The notes: generated from the letters alone by a model not told the origin. Shown: positions 1 to 8,523, numbered from the stretch's first letter. The stretch is 64,000 bases of DNA from Jeotgalicoccus nanhaiensis (GCA_004570955.1 SPPL01000007.1:34509-98508); one strand, 5' to 3'. Numbers and translations: made by a program.

Positions 1-63
1 TAGTTTTCCAAAAGATTTTGAATCGATGATTATTAAATAATTAATTTAGGAGCTGCAGCAAAA

Positions 64-1473
64 ATGACAAACAAAACAAGAATTGAAGCTGATTTTCTTG
101 GAGAAAAAGAAATTGATGATAAGGCATACTACGGGGTGCAGAGTCTGCGCGCTTTAGAAAACTTCCCGATCACAGGTTACCGTTTAAATACTGATTTAAT
201 CCGCGCCCTGGCGATGGTTAAGAAAGCCGCGGCGCTTGGAAACTTCGCGAACGGTGTGCTGGAAGAGGATAAAAAGAATGCGATTGTGCAGGCGAGTGAA
301 GAAATCATTGCAGGCCAGTGGCACGACGACTTTATCGTCGATCCGATTCAGGGCGGGGCAGGCACTTCGACGAACATGAACGCGAACGAAGTGATTGCCA
401 ACCGTGCACTTGAAATTATGGGACGCGAAAAAGGCGACTATGACTTTATCAGCCCGAACAACCATGTGAACATGTCCCAGTCGACAAATGATGCCTTCCC
501 GACTTCCCTGCACGTGGGTCTCTTAATTCATGCAGAATCACTGCTTGAGACGATGAATACAATGCGCCAGGCATTTGAAGCAAAAGCTGTTGAATTTGAC
601 CACGTTATTAAAATGGGACGCACGCACCTTCAGGATGCCGTGCCGATCCGTCTCGGCCAGGAATTCAGCGCCTATGCGAAGGTTTTGTCGAGAGACATCC
701 GCCGCGTGTCGAACTCGCTTGAAAATCTTTATGAAATTAATATCGGTGCAACCGCGGTAGGGACAGGCTTAAACGCGGACCAGAAATACATCGATACAGT
801 AGTTGAAGAGCTGAGCAAAATTTCAGGATATAAGCTGAGATCTGCTGAAAATCTGGTAGATGGAACGCAGAATACTGATACATATACGGAAATTTCTTCA
901 GCCTTGAAAATTTGTATGATTAACATGTCGAAAATCGCAAACGACTTCCGTATGATGGCATCAGGACCGAAAGCGGGCTTATATGAAATTAACCTGCCTG
1001 CGCGCCAGCCGGGCTCATCAATCATGCCGGGCAAAGTCAATCCGGTTATGGCTGAAGTGGTAAACCAGATTGCTTTCCAGGTGATCGGCAATGACAATAC
1101 AATCAGTCTGGCGTCAGAAGCCGGACAATTCGAACTGAATGTAATGGAGCCGGTGCTTGCATTTAATCTGATTCAGTCAATCGACATTATGAACAACGGT
1201 TTCAAAGTCTTCACTGAAAGATGTATCGCGGGCATTACTGCAAACGAAGAACAGATGAAATCTTACGTTGAGAACAGCATCGGTGTAATTACAGCGCTTG
1301 TACCTCACATCGGTTACAAAAAAGCATCAGCAATTGCAGTAGAAGCCATCCAGACAGGTGCTCCGGTCCGCCAGCTGTGCTCTAAGCATGAAGTTCTTAC
1401 AGAAGAACAGCTTGATCACGTGCTGAACGCATTTGAAATGACGAATATCGGCGTATCGAAACTGCCGAAATAA
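64..1473 (+). CDS. aspA: Aspartate ammonia-lyase (aspartase)
   Basis: Cytosolic enzyme of the fumarase/aspartase superfamily; reversible deamination of L-aspartate to fumarate and ammonia. At 469 aa it has the family's usual length. The superfamily signature GSSIMPGKVNP lies at residues 317-327, in the mobile loop carrying the catalytic serine, and the substrate-contact segments GRTHLQDA and STNDAFPTS are present. The TTAGGAG at 46-52 supports the ATG at 64. It is followed by a strong hairpin shared with the convergent lipoprotein gene, so it looks monocistronic. Class II fumarase is the nearest alternative; the NxNANEVIANRA segment and overall resemblance favour aspartase. Confidence 0.93.
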   Translation: MTNKTRIEADFLGEKEIDDKAYYGVQSLRALENFPITGYRLNTDLIRALAMVKKAAALGNFANGVLEEDKKNAIVQASEEIIAGQWHDDFIVDPIQGGAGTSTNMNANEVIANRALEIMGREKGDYDFISPNNHVNMSQSTNDAFPTSLHVGLLIHAESLLETMNTMRQAFEAKAVEFDHVIKMGRTHLQDAVPIRLGQEFSAYAKVLSRDIRRVSNSLENLYEINIGATAVGTGLNADQKYIDTVVEELSKISGYKLRSAENLVDGTQNTDTYTEISSALKICMINMSKIANDFRMMASGPKAGLYEINLPARQPGSSIMPGKVNPVMAEVVNQIAFQVIGNDNTISLASEAGQFELNVMEPVLAFNLIQSIDIMNNGFKVFTERCIAGITANEEQMKSYVENSIGVITALVPHIGYKKASAIAVEAIQTGAPVRQLCSKHEVLTEEQLDHVLNAFEMTNIGVSKLPK

Positions 1474-1495
1474 GTTAAGATTATTTAGCCAGATA

Positions 1496-1579
1496 AAAAT
1501 CTCCCGTACTTACCCGGGGCATTCCTGAAGCCTGCAGTCTTCAGCAGATGCTTTTCCCCGGGGAGTCACGGGAGATTTT
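1496..1579. terminator. Extended bidirectional hairpin between aspA and a lipoprotein gene
   Basis: A 12-bp outer stem (AAAATCTCCCGT at 1496-1507 with its complement at 1568-1579) encloses further nested arms: CCCGGGGCAT near 1513-1522, and CTGAAG/CTTCAG at 1525-1530 and 1539-1544. The A-rich and T-rich flanks let it act as a terminator for both convergent genes. At about 84 nt it is far longer than the other terminators here. Confidence 0.75.
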
Positions 1580-1587
1580 AATTTAAA

Positions 1588-2043
1588 TTATTCTTCTAAA
1601 AAGAGGTAGTGCTCACCGAGGCCAAAGTTTTTATAAACATTCGTCAGTTGACTTGTCTCGTCACCTTCATTTAATTCACCATCAGATACTGTTCCGCTGT
1701 ACAAAAAATATTCATCATCACTTTCTTCAAATTCAGTAAAATCAATTATCATCGAAGCATCCCCATCTTCGACAGTAATTGATAAATTATTTTCTTCTAA
1801 AGAATACTCCCCTGGATATGTAGCGCCGTTAAATGTTAATGTGACATCGCCTGCTGATTCAAAATCGAGTACCGGTGTATTGGATGTAAATTTAACTTCC
1901 TTATTCTCAGCATCTTCCTCAGAAACAGTCGGATTAGGTGAGGTAAGCCCCAGAGTTTTATCATCGAGTTCAGACTCTTCACCGCCGCATCCCGCCACTG
2001 CCAAAAGAACAACACTTAGTACTGTCAGCAAAATTTTGTTCAT
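1588..2043 (-). CDS. Small secreted lipoprotein of unknown function
   Basis: Predicted 151-aa lipoprotein. The N-terminus is a short lipoprotein signal peptide (MNKILLTVL...) with lipobox VAGC, so Cys19 would be lipidated and the protein held on the outer face of the membrane. After an acidic Ser/Glu-rich linker of about 30 residues comes a compact region rich in beta-prone and acidic residues (res. 50-150). I do not recognise a named domain. It is transcribed convergently with aspA and shares its terminator. A role as an envelope or binding lipoprotein is only inferred from the signal sequence. Confidence 0.7.
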   Translation of the reverse strand: MNKILLTVLSVVLLAVAGCGGEESELDDKTLGLTSPNPTVSEEDAENKEVKFTSNTPVLDFESAGDVTLTFNGATYPGEYSLEENNLSITVEDGDASMIIDFTEFEESDDEYFLYSGTVSDGELNEGDETSQLTNVYKNFGLGEHYLFLEE

Positions 2044-2160
2044 AAAAGCATCCCCTTAAGTTTATTGTAAATATCAATATAACATTAAATGTAAAATCTT
2101 TCTTTTTGGAGGAAGGAGAACAGCATTAAAAATTTTATGAAAGAGAGAGTATTGTGCTCC

Positions 2161-2407
2161 GGATACATATGATCTCCGTTCATATCAACCCCGCGAGTCT
2201 GGGATACATATGAAACTCTGTCATGACAATCCTGCGCGTCTCGGATACATATGATCTCCATTCACACCAACCCCGCGCGTCTGGGATACACATGACACCC
2301 GCTCACACCAACCCCAGCGCGTCTCGGACACATATGAAACTCTGTCATGCCAACCCCGCGCGTCAGGGATACACATGACACCCGCTCACACCAACCCCAG
2401 CGCCGCC
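2161..2407. repeat. Six-unit tandem repeat, 41-bp period
   Basis: Units begin GGATACATATGA or GGACACATATGA at 2161, 2202, 2243, 2284, 2326 and 2367, a spacing of 41 bp with one of 42. Each unit ends in a CAACCCCGCGCGTC-like block. The middle parts fall into three versions in the order A-B-A-C-B-C. The array fills the roughly 470-bp gap between the divergent lipoprotein gene and the gene at 2515. No conserved hairpin is obvious inside the unit, unlike the other 41-bp arrays. Nothing suggests coding. Confidence 0.9.
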
Positions 2408-2514
2408 ACCCTCGTACTCCACGGGCAAATAAGCATCACGGGATGCATTTACTCCCGGTTTACGTGTAAAATAGAAGTAATGATTATAATGAAGAGGGCA
2501 GGGAGGCAGACAGC

Positions 2515-3867
2515 ATGGATATACAGACTTTTTATCAAACGTATTTAAGTGAAAATGAGCTTGTACGGGCAAGTTTGTTCAACTCGGGCAATTTTGCGAC
2601 GAATGATGCACTGATAAAATATAAGGTGGATGAATTGGAGTCACAGTCCGCTTTGCATGAAATGTTCGAGCATCTGTCGATGGCGGAAGCGAAGCTTTTG
2701 AGACGTTTATCGACTGAGACTGCATTTGATAATGTGCACAGGGTGTCGTATCTCCCCGGAAAGTATCCGACACTGATCGACTATCAGTATATTCTGGAGG
2801 ATAATGGCACAGAAGGGGTTATTCATGCGGAAGTGGTCAATGTGCTGAACAGCGCACTGCAGGAAACCGGTATATTTCCCTATACGCCGATGTCGATTCC
2901 TGACAGCGAAACGATTGGGCCGCAGGATGTATCAAAACTGGATAAAATATATAACGGGCCGATTTACTGGCTCTACAATAATTTAACATTTAAAGATCTC
3001 CGCAATGTGATGTCAAAACTGAACATCAAATCAATCGGACAGTATAAAGATGATTATTTAAATGAAGTCATTGCGCATCTCACGGCGCCGGAATATCTGC
3101 CGGTCGCTCTGAATCATCTCGATGAAGTGGCCTATGCTCAAATCAGAGATAACATTAAAAAAGATTACTCGGTCTATGAAAATCATCCGCGCTGGCAAAC
3201 GGCGCTGGAAACCGGTCTCCTCGTTAAAGTGCATCAGGATTATCTCGTTATGCACCGGGATGTGCTTCGCGCGCTTAAAAAAGTGAATTTCAGCAAAATT
3301 GGAAAAGAAGTACAAGCGGAAACGCCCGAGAATTACAATGCTTATCACATTACATGTACGATTAATGGCTGTGAGGAAATTTTCCGGACGATTGCTATTC
3401 CAACACGCCTGAATTTCCTTGAGCTTGAAATTATTATTTGCGAAGCATTCGGCTGGAATAATATCGGCAGCGGCCAGTTCATAACAGATAAAAATCTAAT
3501 CGCGTATGATGAAGCGGGTGCACACAAAAATGCTCTGATGACTGATGTATATTTAATTAATGAATATACTCAGTACCTGTATGATTCTGAGGATGATTAC
3601 GTCGTGGACATTATACTCGATACCGTGACGAATATAACGAAGCCGATTCCGGAAGTTGTGAGCTACGGGGGAGCAGTGCCAATTGAAAATATCGGCGGTG
3701 TTACTAAACTCATCGAAACTTTAAACATTCTAGAAGATAAAAACCATCCGGACTACGTAAATGTCTACGCCCATGCACGCCAGAAGAACTACCGGGAACG
3801 CTATCCCGTCAGTGCGGTGAACAAGAAACTCGCACGGCTGTTCAACAGAGGCAATCCAATCACTTAA
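2515..3867 (+). CDS. pRiA4 ORF3-like domain protein, unknown function
   Basis: A 450-aa soluble protein. The first 270 residues (starting MDIQTFYQTYL) are unassigned but match the neighbouring gene at 3879 closely enough to call them paralogues. The C-terminal part, from about residue 278 (YHITCTINGCEEIFR) through AFGWN to about 390, resembles the plasmid pRiA4b ORF-3 / IS1096 passenger fold. Proteins with that fold are often annotated near mobile elements, but their activity is unknown. GGGAGG at 2498-2503 precedes the ATG. There is a 12-bp gap to the paralogue, so the two form an operon. No function can be assigned. Confidence 0.75.
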   Translation: MDIQTFYQTYLSENELVRASLFNSGNFATNDALIKYKVDELESQSALHEMFEHLSMAEAKLLRRLSTETAFDNVHRVSYLPGKYPTLIDYQYILEDNGTEGVIHAEVVNVLNSALQETGIFPYTPMSIPDSETIGPQDVSKLDKIYNGPIYWLYNNLTFKDLRNVMSKLNIKSIGQYKDDYLNEVIAHLTAPEYLPVALNHLDEVAYAQIRDNIKKDYSVYENHPRWQTALETGLLVKVHQDYLVMHRDVLRALKKVNFSKIGKEVQAETPENYNAYHITCTINGCEEIFRTIAIPTRLNFLELEIIICEAFGWNNIGSGQFITDKNLIAYDEAGAHKNALMTDVYLINEYTQYLYDSEDDYVVDIILDTVTNITKPIPEVVSYGGAVPIENIGGVTKLIETLNILEDKNHPDYVNVYAHARQKNYRERYPVSAVNKKLARLFNRGNPIT

Positions 3868-3878
3868 GGAGGATAACG

Positions 3879-4661
3879 ATGGATTTACAAACCTTCTACA
3901 AAACTTATTTAACGTATTTACATCTGGACAAAGTAGGTGAATCCTTATCCCGGCTCGAGAAGCTGATAGAAGAAAAAATAGAGGAAGCAAGTTCAGATGA
4001 CTATTTGACGCTTCTCGGTGACAGTTTAAGAATGGAAGAAATTGAATTGATTAAGCGATATTCAAATGCACTGACCGGGGATAATATTATTACTATGCCG
4101 TTCAATCCGGATGAGAATCCGTTTTTAATCTATAATCATCATCTGCTGTATATCGGTGACGGTATGGCAGTTATGCATGAGGAAGTAATCGACGGTATTT
4201 TAAGAAACTTCGGTTCGGTCATTCATCTGGCGCCGCTGCCTGACGGCATCAGTGTATCAAACGTTACTTTAAATAACGCGGAATATACGACGACCGTCAA
4301 TCTGCTGGATTATCCGATTATCGAGTTTTATGAACTGCTTTTAACTGAAGATCATATGAATCTGGTTGCAGAAAATCTGGATCTAGATTTGGAAGAGTAC
4401 AGCACGCGGGCTCAGATTATTAATGCGATATCGAAGCGGCTCGTGCACAAATCTTACATTAAAGAAAAACTTAAGATGTTTGAAGACGAAGAACTCGCAC
4501 GTTTTAAAGATAAAATTCGGCGGGGTGAAGTTTTATTTACCGAAGAAGAGGGCAACTGGGATACCTTCCTTGCTACGGGAATTATCATGCCTTATCTACC
4601 GCAGGCAGCGATTCTGCCGCTTGTATTATTTCATTTCTTCAGAGAAGAAATTTTTAATTAA
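3879..4661 (+). CDS. Paralogue of the upstream gene lacking the C-terminal domain
   Basis: A 260-aa protein with start AAGGAGGATAACGATG. It repeats landmarks of the 2515-3867 product: MDLQTFYKTYL for MDIQTFYQTYL, NIITMPFNP.ENPFLIYNHH for a matching YLPGKYPTLIDYQY segment, a HEEVIDGIL segment, and a final ATGIIMPYL helix. It stops where the pRiA4-like domain begins in its neighbour. This suggests tandem duplication with loss (or later gain) of the C-terminal domain. No catalytic motif is visible. The two lie in one operon that ends at the hairpin at 4702. Confidence 0.7.
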   Translation: MDLQTFYKTYLTYLHLDKVGESLSRLEKLIEEKIEEASSDDYLTLLGDSLRMEEIELIKRYSNALTGDNIITMPFNPDENPFLIYNHHLLYIGDGMAVMHEEVIDGILRNFGSVIHLAPLPDGISVSNVTLNNAEYTTTVNLLDYPIIEFYELLLTEDHMNLVAENLDLDLEEYSTRAQIINAISKRLVHKSYIKEKLKMFEDEELARFKDKIRRGEVLFTEEEGNWDTFLATGIIMPYLPQAAILPLVLFHFFREEIFN

Positions 4662-4701
4662 TTCTAAATAGGAATAGGCATAAAACCGGCTTTGTAATAC
4701 A

Positions 4702-4730
4702 GCGGTCTCTCAGAAGAGGGACCGCTTTTT
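4702..4730 (+). terminator. Rho-independent terminator
   Basis: GCGGTC-TCT stem closing with AGA-GG-GACCGC, followed directly by TTTTT; it ends the paralogue pair. Confidence 0.8.
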
Positions 4731-4763
4731 GCTGTCTGTGTTTATCTTGTTAGAGGTGGGGAA

Positions 4764-5930
4764 TTGATAACAAACAATCATGTAAAGGATGTGTCTAATT
4801 TGCAAGCAGTTACTGTACAGGGAAAAAACAAAGTCAAAGTCAAAAAGATGAAGGCGCCGGAAATCCAGCAGGGTACAGATATGATTATAAAAGTGACGTC
4901 GACCGCAATCTGCGGATCAGACCTTCACTTATACCGCAAAAACATGCCAATTACGAATGATTATATTATCGGTCACGAACCTATGGGAATTGTTGAGGAA
5001 GTCGGTCCCGGAGTGAAGAAAGTTAAAAAAGGAGACCGTGTTGTTATTCCGTTTAACGTAAGCTGCGGACACTGCCACTTCTGTGAGAATCAGATGGAAA
5101 GCCAGTGTGATAACTCCAATCCGCATCAGGATACAGGCGGTTATTTCGGGTTTTCAGAGCAGTTCGGAAACTACCCGGGCGATCAGGCAGAATATTTAAG
5201 AGTTCCTTACGCTGATTTCACTTCTTTTGTTGTTCCGGAAAGAAGTGAACTGGAAGATGAAAGCGTGCTTTTCTTGTCGGATGTAATGCCGACAGCTTAC
5301 TGGAGTGTTGAAAGCAGCGGTGTTAAAAGCGGAGATACAGTAATTGTATTAGGCTCCGGACCAATCGGACTGATGACACAGAAGTTTGCTTGGATGAAAG
5401 GCGCAAATCGTGTTATCGCTGTCGATAATAATGAGATGAGGCTCGCACACGCTAAGCAGACAAACAATGTAGAGGTATATAACTACAAACAATTTGATAA
5501 CCTCGGCAAACATCTTCATGAAATTACAAAAGGCGGCGCTGAAGTCGTTATCGACTGTGTCGGCATGGACGGTGAAATTACCGGTAAAGACCGCATCAAG
5601 ACGCTCGGCGGCCAGGTCGGTACGATTGACCCGATTATTATGGCGACAGATATGGTGAAAAAATTCGGCACCATCCAGCTGACAGGTATATACGGTACGC
5701 CAGCGACGGGATATCCAATCCACAAGATTTTTACACGCAACGTAACAGTCAAAGCAGGCCAGGCACCGGTGATTCACTATATGCCGGAGCTGTATAATAT
5801 GGTGGAACAGGGCAAAGTCGATCCGACGGACATTATTACGCATAACGTGCCTTTAAAACAGGCGGAAAAAATGTACAAGATGTTTAACGACCGTGCAGAC
5901 GGTTGTATTAAAGTAGTGATGAAACCGTAA
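4764..5930 (+). CDS. Zinc-dependent alcohol dehydrogenase (formaldehyde dehydrogenase-like)
   Basis: Medium-chain NAD(P)-dependent dehydrogenase, 388 aa from the TTG at 4764 (GAGGTGGGG just upstream). Catalytic zinc ligands are C50 (CGSDLH) and H71-E72 (GHEPMG). The four-cysteine structural zinc lobe is C101, C104, C107 and C115. The Rossmann motif GSGPIGLM lies near residue 199. The extended loop with the NPHQDTGGYFGFS segment is typical of the glutathione-independent formaldehyde dehydrogenase/threonine dehydrogenase-like branch. An internal TTG at 4800, preceded by AAAGGA, would give LQAVTVQGK as the N-terminus, closer to many family members; the true start is undecided. The alcohol substrate is unknown. 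Confidence 0.85.
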   Translation: MITNNHVKDVSNLQAVTVQGKNKVKVKKMKAPEIQQGTDMIIKVTSTAICGSDLHLYRKNMPITNDYIIGHEPMGIVEEVGPGVKKVKKGDRVVIPFNVSCGHCHFCENQMESQCDNSNPHQDTGGYFGFSEQFGNYPGDQAEYLRVPYADFTSFVVPERSELEDESVLFLSDVMPTAYWSVESSGVKSGDTVIVLGSGPIGLMTQKFAWMKGANRVIAVDNNEMRLAHAKQTNNVEVYNYKQFDNLGKHLHEITKGGAEVVIDCVGMDGEITGKDRIKTLGGQVGTIDPIIMATDMVKKFGTIQLTGIYGTPATGYPIHKIFTRNVTVKAGQAPVIHYMPELYNMVEQGKVDPTDIITHNVPLKQAEKMYKMFNDRADGCIKVVMKP

Positions 5931-5941
5931 ATTTGAGCTCG

Positions 5942-6138
5942 CGGCGGCACAGAAAGTGTGGGTGCGCGCCACCGAGAAACCACGGCGGCACGGAAAGTAT
6001 GATTGTGTGCCACCGAGAAACCACGGTGGCACAGAAAGTGTGGGTGCGTGCCACCGAGAAACCACGGTGGCACAGAAAGTGTGGGTGCGTGCCACCGAGA
6101 AACCACGGCGGCACAGAAAGTATGATCGCGTGCCACCG
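5942..6138. repeat. Hairpin array 1: 41-bp tandem stem-loop repeats
   Basis: Full units begin GCCACCG at 5968, 6009, 6050 and 6091; a right half-unit precedes them at 5942 and a left half-unit follows at 6132. The period is exactly 41 bp: a 22-nt stem-loop (GCCACCG, 8-nt loop, CGGTGGC or CGGCGGC; outer bases often extend the stem to 9 bp) plus a 19-nt spacer starting ACAGAAAGT. It lies between the convergent alcohol dehydrogenase and ppk2 genes and belongs to the same family as the arrays at 40030 and 58534. Confidence 0.92.
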
Positions 6139-6153
6139 TGCTTCTTTAAATTC

Positions 6154-6190
6154 AAAAAAATGCTGATTCCGTAATGGAGTCAGCATTTTT
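6154..6190. terminator. Bidirectional terminator between alcohol dehydrogenase and ppk2
   Basis: AAATGCTGA..CC stem with GG..TCAGCATTTTT, flanked by A7 on the left and T5 on the right, so it works for both convergent genes. The ppk2 stop codon lies at its right edge. Confidence 0.8.
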
Positions 6191-6191
6191 C

Positions 6192-7031
6192 TTATTCATT
6201 CTCGAGTTTCTTAATATATTCATCCAGCTTCTTCTTATCTTCTCCGGAGATTTTCGGGAACCGGGGGTTGATATCTTCCAGTGTATGAATCATCGCTTCT
6301 GTTATAATCCTGCGCGTATGCCATTCGTCATCTGCCGGAAGAATATACCACGGACTGTGTTCTGTAGAAGTATTGTTCAGCATATCTTCAAAAACTTCCT
6401 GATATTCCTCCCATTTTTCGCGGTCATCGATATCCGAAAATGAAAACTCCCAATGCTTATCGGGGTTTTTCATCCGCTTTAAAAAGCGTTCTTTCTGCTC
6501 ATCTTTCGACATATTAAAGAAAAATTTGACGACTGAAAATCCATTTTCAGATAAATATTGCTCATAATTATTAATCTGGCGGTAGCGTCTCTGAATCTCG
6601 GCATCGTCATCATCTTCCAATAAATCATGAATGCGGGTAGCAATCACATCTTCGTAGTGGGACCGGTTTAAAATCGCAATCTGCCCGCGTTCTGGCTCAC
6701 CGTCGTGAAGCCTCCACAAGTAATCATGCTTCTGCTCGGTTTCACTCGGCTTGCCGTAAGTAGTCACCTTAAGCCCCTGGGCGTTTAAATTTGAAAAAAT
6801 ATAGGAAATTGCTTCATCTTTCCCCGCGGCATCAATCGCCTGAAGGACAACCATAATACCATTTTTTCCTTCGGCATGCAGTTTCAGGTGAAGTTCTTTC
6901 AGTTTCTCCACCAGCGGAGGAATAATATTTTGTTCTATATAATCGTTCTCTTCCTTTTTTCCGTCGGAACATTGATGATCTTTTAATTTTATATTGGCAT
7001 TGTGATGTACTTTATAATCAAATAAATTCAT
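6192..7031 (-). CDS. ppk2: Polyphosphate kinase 2 family protein
   Basis: 279-aa cytosolic P-loop kinase of the PPK2 family, which uses polyphosphate to phosphorylate nucleotides (NMP or NDP depending on class). The Walker A variant DAAGKDEAI lies at residues 67-75, and a second active-site segment, AILNRSHYEDVI, at about 119-130; both are characteristic. The lid region ERFLKRMKNPDKHWEFS and the substrate-contact WYILPADDEWHTR are also present. The length fits the short one-domain class, compatible with AMP/ADP-phosphorylating enzymes, but I cannot assign the class. Start: GAGGAG eight bases before the ATG. It is monocistronic. Confidence 0.9.
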   Translation of the reverse strand: MNLFDYKVHHNANIKLKDHQCSDGKKEENDYIEQNIIPPLVEKLKELHLKLHAEGKNGIMVVLQAIDAAGKDEAISYIFSNLNAQGLKVTTYGKPSETEQKHDYLWRLHDGEPERGQIAILNRSHYEDVIATRIHDLLEDDDDAEIQRRYRQINNYEQYLSENGFSVVKFFFNMSKDEQKERFLKRMKNPDKHWEFSFSDIDDREKWEEYQEVFEDMLNNTSTEHSPWYILPADDEWHTRRIITEAMIHTLEDINPRFPKISGEDKKKLDEYIKKLENE

Positions 7032-7091
7032 CGGTCACACTCCTCTTTTAGTGTATGACCTGATATACCCGTTTAAAATCGGGGGAAACCT

Positions 7092-7159
7092 GTTTACTCG
7101 GTCAAAGAAGCGAGTTCTTTGTCCTGGCAGAACGTTTACTCGGTCAAAGAAGCGAGTTC
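7092..7159. repeat. Two-copy 42-bp direct repeat with short hairpin
   Basis: An identical 26-nt block beginning GTTTACTCGGTCAAAG occurs at 7092-7117 and 7134-7159, a spacing of 42 bp. Each copy contains the small inverted repeat ACTCG...CGAGT with a 10-nt loop. It sits between the stop of the TDT transporter gene and the ppk2 start, both on the minus strand, so it could attenuate read-through or be a minimal tandem array. Confidence 0.7.
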
Positions 7160-7175
7160 ATCACCATCACCTAAT

Positions 7176-8198
7176 TCAATTCCGCAGCCTTTTCCCGTGA
7201 TGACTTATTAAGCCGGCCATAATCAGCAGCCAGACAAGTACCGCTGCAAAAATAGTCACATGCGGAATAATCATTAAAAATTCGAGCTCCAATGCCATCG
7301 ACAAATTCGTCGTGCCGACTGTATACATCGCAATCGGGAACGCCATGCCCCACAATTCAGGAGTATAGGACAGGGGATAGCGGTTTACTATATGACGCCA
7401 TACACCAAGTATAATTAACAGAGGAATCCACCAGGTGCCAAGTGCCCAAAAGAACAGTGTAAATCCTTTAATGAAGATTTCCAGTTCCGGAACGATGCCT
7501 GAACCGTTAAGAACAAGAACAGAACCGGCGAGCGTTGTAATCGCAAGCGCACCCATACTGATCCAGTAGGGCGGGGTTAACGACATTACTTCGATTTTTA
7601 AAAACATCAGGCGATAAAAAATAAATGCGATGATATTTAAATATAAAGCACAGCCTAAAAGAAAGAGGCATAACGAGATAAAAATCATCACTTCAGCGAA
7701 ATCAGTACTATTTGCCGCCAGGGTGCCAAGCACGGCAAGTGACTGTGTAGATACGACGACGAGGAGCCAGCCGCCGTTTACCGATTCATCAATCAGCGGT
7801 TTTACTCTTTTAATAATGATTAAAGTGAAAAATGTATACATCAATATTATCCAGATTATAAAAGCCGCAAGCCAGAATATAAAACCTGTCTCAGTCATAT
7901 TTTTTATAATGACGAACTGGCTGCCTAAAACGCCTGAAGCGGCGATTAAAGTGAAAAATCCCGGCCCTTTACCGTTATCATTTAGATCTTTCATAAAATC
8001 AAGGGTATTCAACAGTAATCTTAAACCGTTCAATACGAGCAGCAGCACGAATATAAAAACATTAAAATACATAAGCAGTTCTGCTGCGAATAAAATATCC
8101 AAATACCATAAGGATAATGATAAAGCGCCGGTCGCCATTACCATTGCAAAATAGCCGGGGTATAAATGGCGGGACTGGCGCTGTAAAAATTCAATCAT
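7176..8198 (-). CDS. TDT-family C4-dicarboxylate / tellurite-resistance-type transporter
   Basis: Integral membrane protein with about ten hydrophobic segments. The N-terminal HLYPGYFAMVMATGAL motif is characteristic of the TDT family (TehA/Mae1/SLAC1 fold: C4-dicarboxylate, malate or anion transport). I chose the ATG at 8198 (MIEFLQRQSRH). The frame is open to a TTG at 8264 that would overlap the upstream gene by 20 bp and lacks a good ribosome site. It lies just downstream of the small coiled-coil membrane protein and probably shares its transcript. The substrate is unknown. Confidence 0.8.
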   Translation of the reverse strand: MIEFLQRQSRHLYPGYFAMVMATGALSLSLWYLDILFAAELLMYFNVFIFVLLLVLNGLRLLLNTLDFMKDLNDNGKGPGFFTLIAASGVLGSQFVIIKNMTETGFIFWLAAFIIWIILMYTFFTLIIIKRVKPLIDESVNGGWLLVVVSTQSLAVLGTLAANSTDFAEVMIFISLCLFLLGCALYLNIIAFIFYRLMFLKIEVMSLTPPYWISMGALAITTLAGSVLVLNGSGIVPELEIFIKGFTLFFWALGTWWIPLLIILGVWRHIVNRYPLSYTPELWGMAFPIAMYTVGTTNLSMALELEFLMIIPHVTIFAAVLVWLLIMAGLISHHGKRLRN

Positions 8199-8244
8199 GT
8201 TTTTCACGCTTTCTTCATAGTAAATAAAATCAATTCCATCGGAA

Positions 8245-8523
8245 TTATTCTTCGGTTTTCCCAAGCTGACGCTCTCGGGTTTCCTGAATCAGCCATGGGC
8301 TGTCTTTTTCCGCTTCCAGCCGTCTGTTATCTTCTTTAATCCTATCAAGGACAGTTCTCATCTCTTCATTTTCCAGCAGATAATTCTCCTGTTTCAGCCG
8401 CTGGAGTTCAATTTCTTTATCGATATGCTTTAATTTAAGTTTTTCCATATCTTTACGATGGTTAAAATAATTATTAATTACTCCGGCAGAAATACCGGCG
8501 AGTATAATAATGAGTAGCCACAT
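8245..8523 (-). CDS. Small membrane-anchored coiled-coil protein
   Basis: 92 aa with one N-terminal transmembrane helix (MWLLIIILAGISAG), then a charged region rich in Leu/Glu/Lys with heptad character from about residue 28 to 75 (KLKHIDKEIELQRLKQEN and following). The topology resembles PspB-like or Firmicute stress-envelope proteins, but no homology is claimed. AGGAGG lies just before the ATG. It is the first gene of a likely two-gene operon with the TDT transporter. Confidence 0.7.
   Translation of the reverse strand: MWLLIIILAGISAGVINNYFNHRKDMEKLKLKHIDKEIELQRLKQENYLLENEEMRTVLDRIKEDNRRLEAEKDSPWLIQETRERQLGKTEE

Noticed and set aside
2161..2407. Replication origin-type iterons
   Set aside because: The 41-bp units are long and lie in a chromosomal-looking gap with no rep gene or DnaA boxes near.
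5349..5843. 164-codon frame on the minus strand inside the alcohol dehydrogenase gene
   Set aside because: It is antisense to a complete, conserved gene and shows no ribosome site or recognisable domain.
5777..6186. Coding frames with repeated motif (GGTHPHFLCHRGFSVA-like) on the minus strand
   Set aside because: The 41-bp period is not a multiple of three, so the peptide repeats in all frames; it results from the hairpin array, with no ribosome site.
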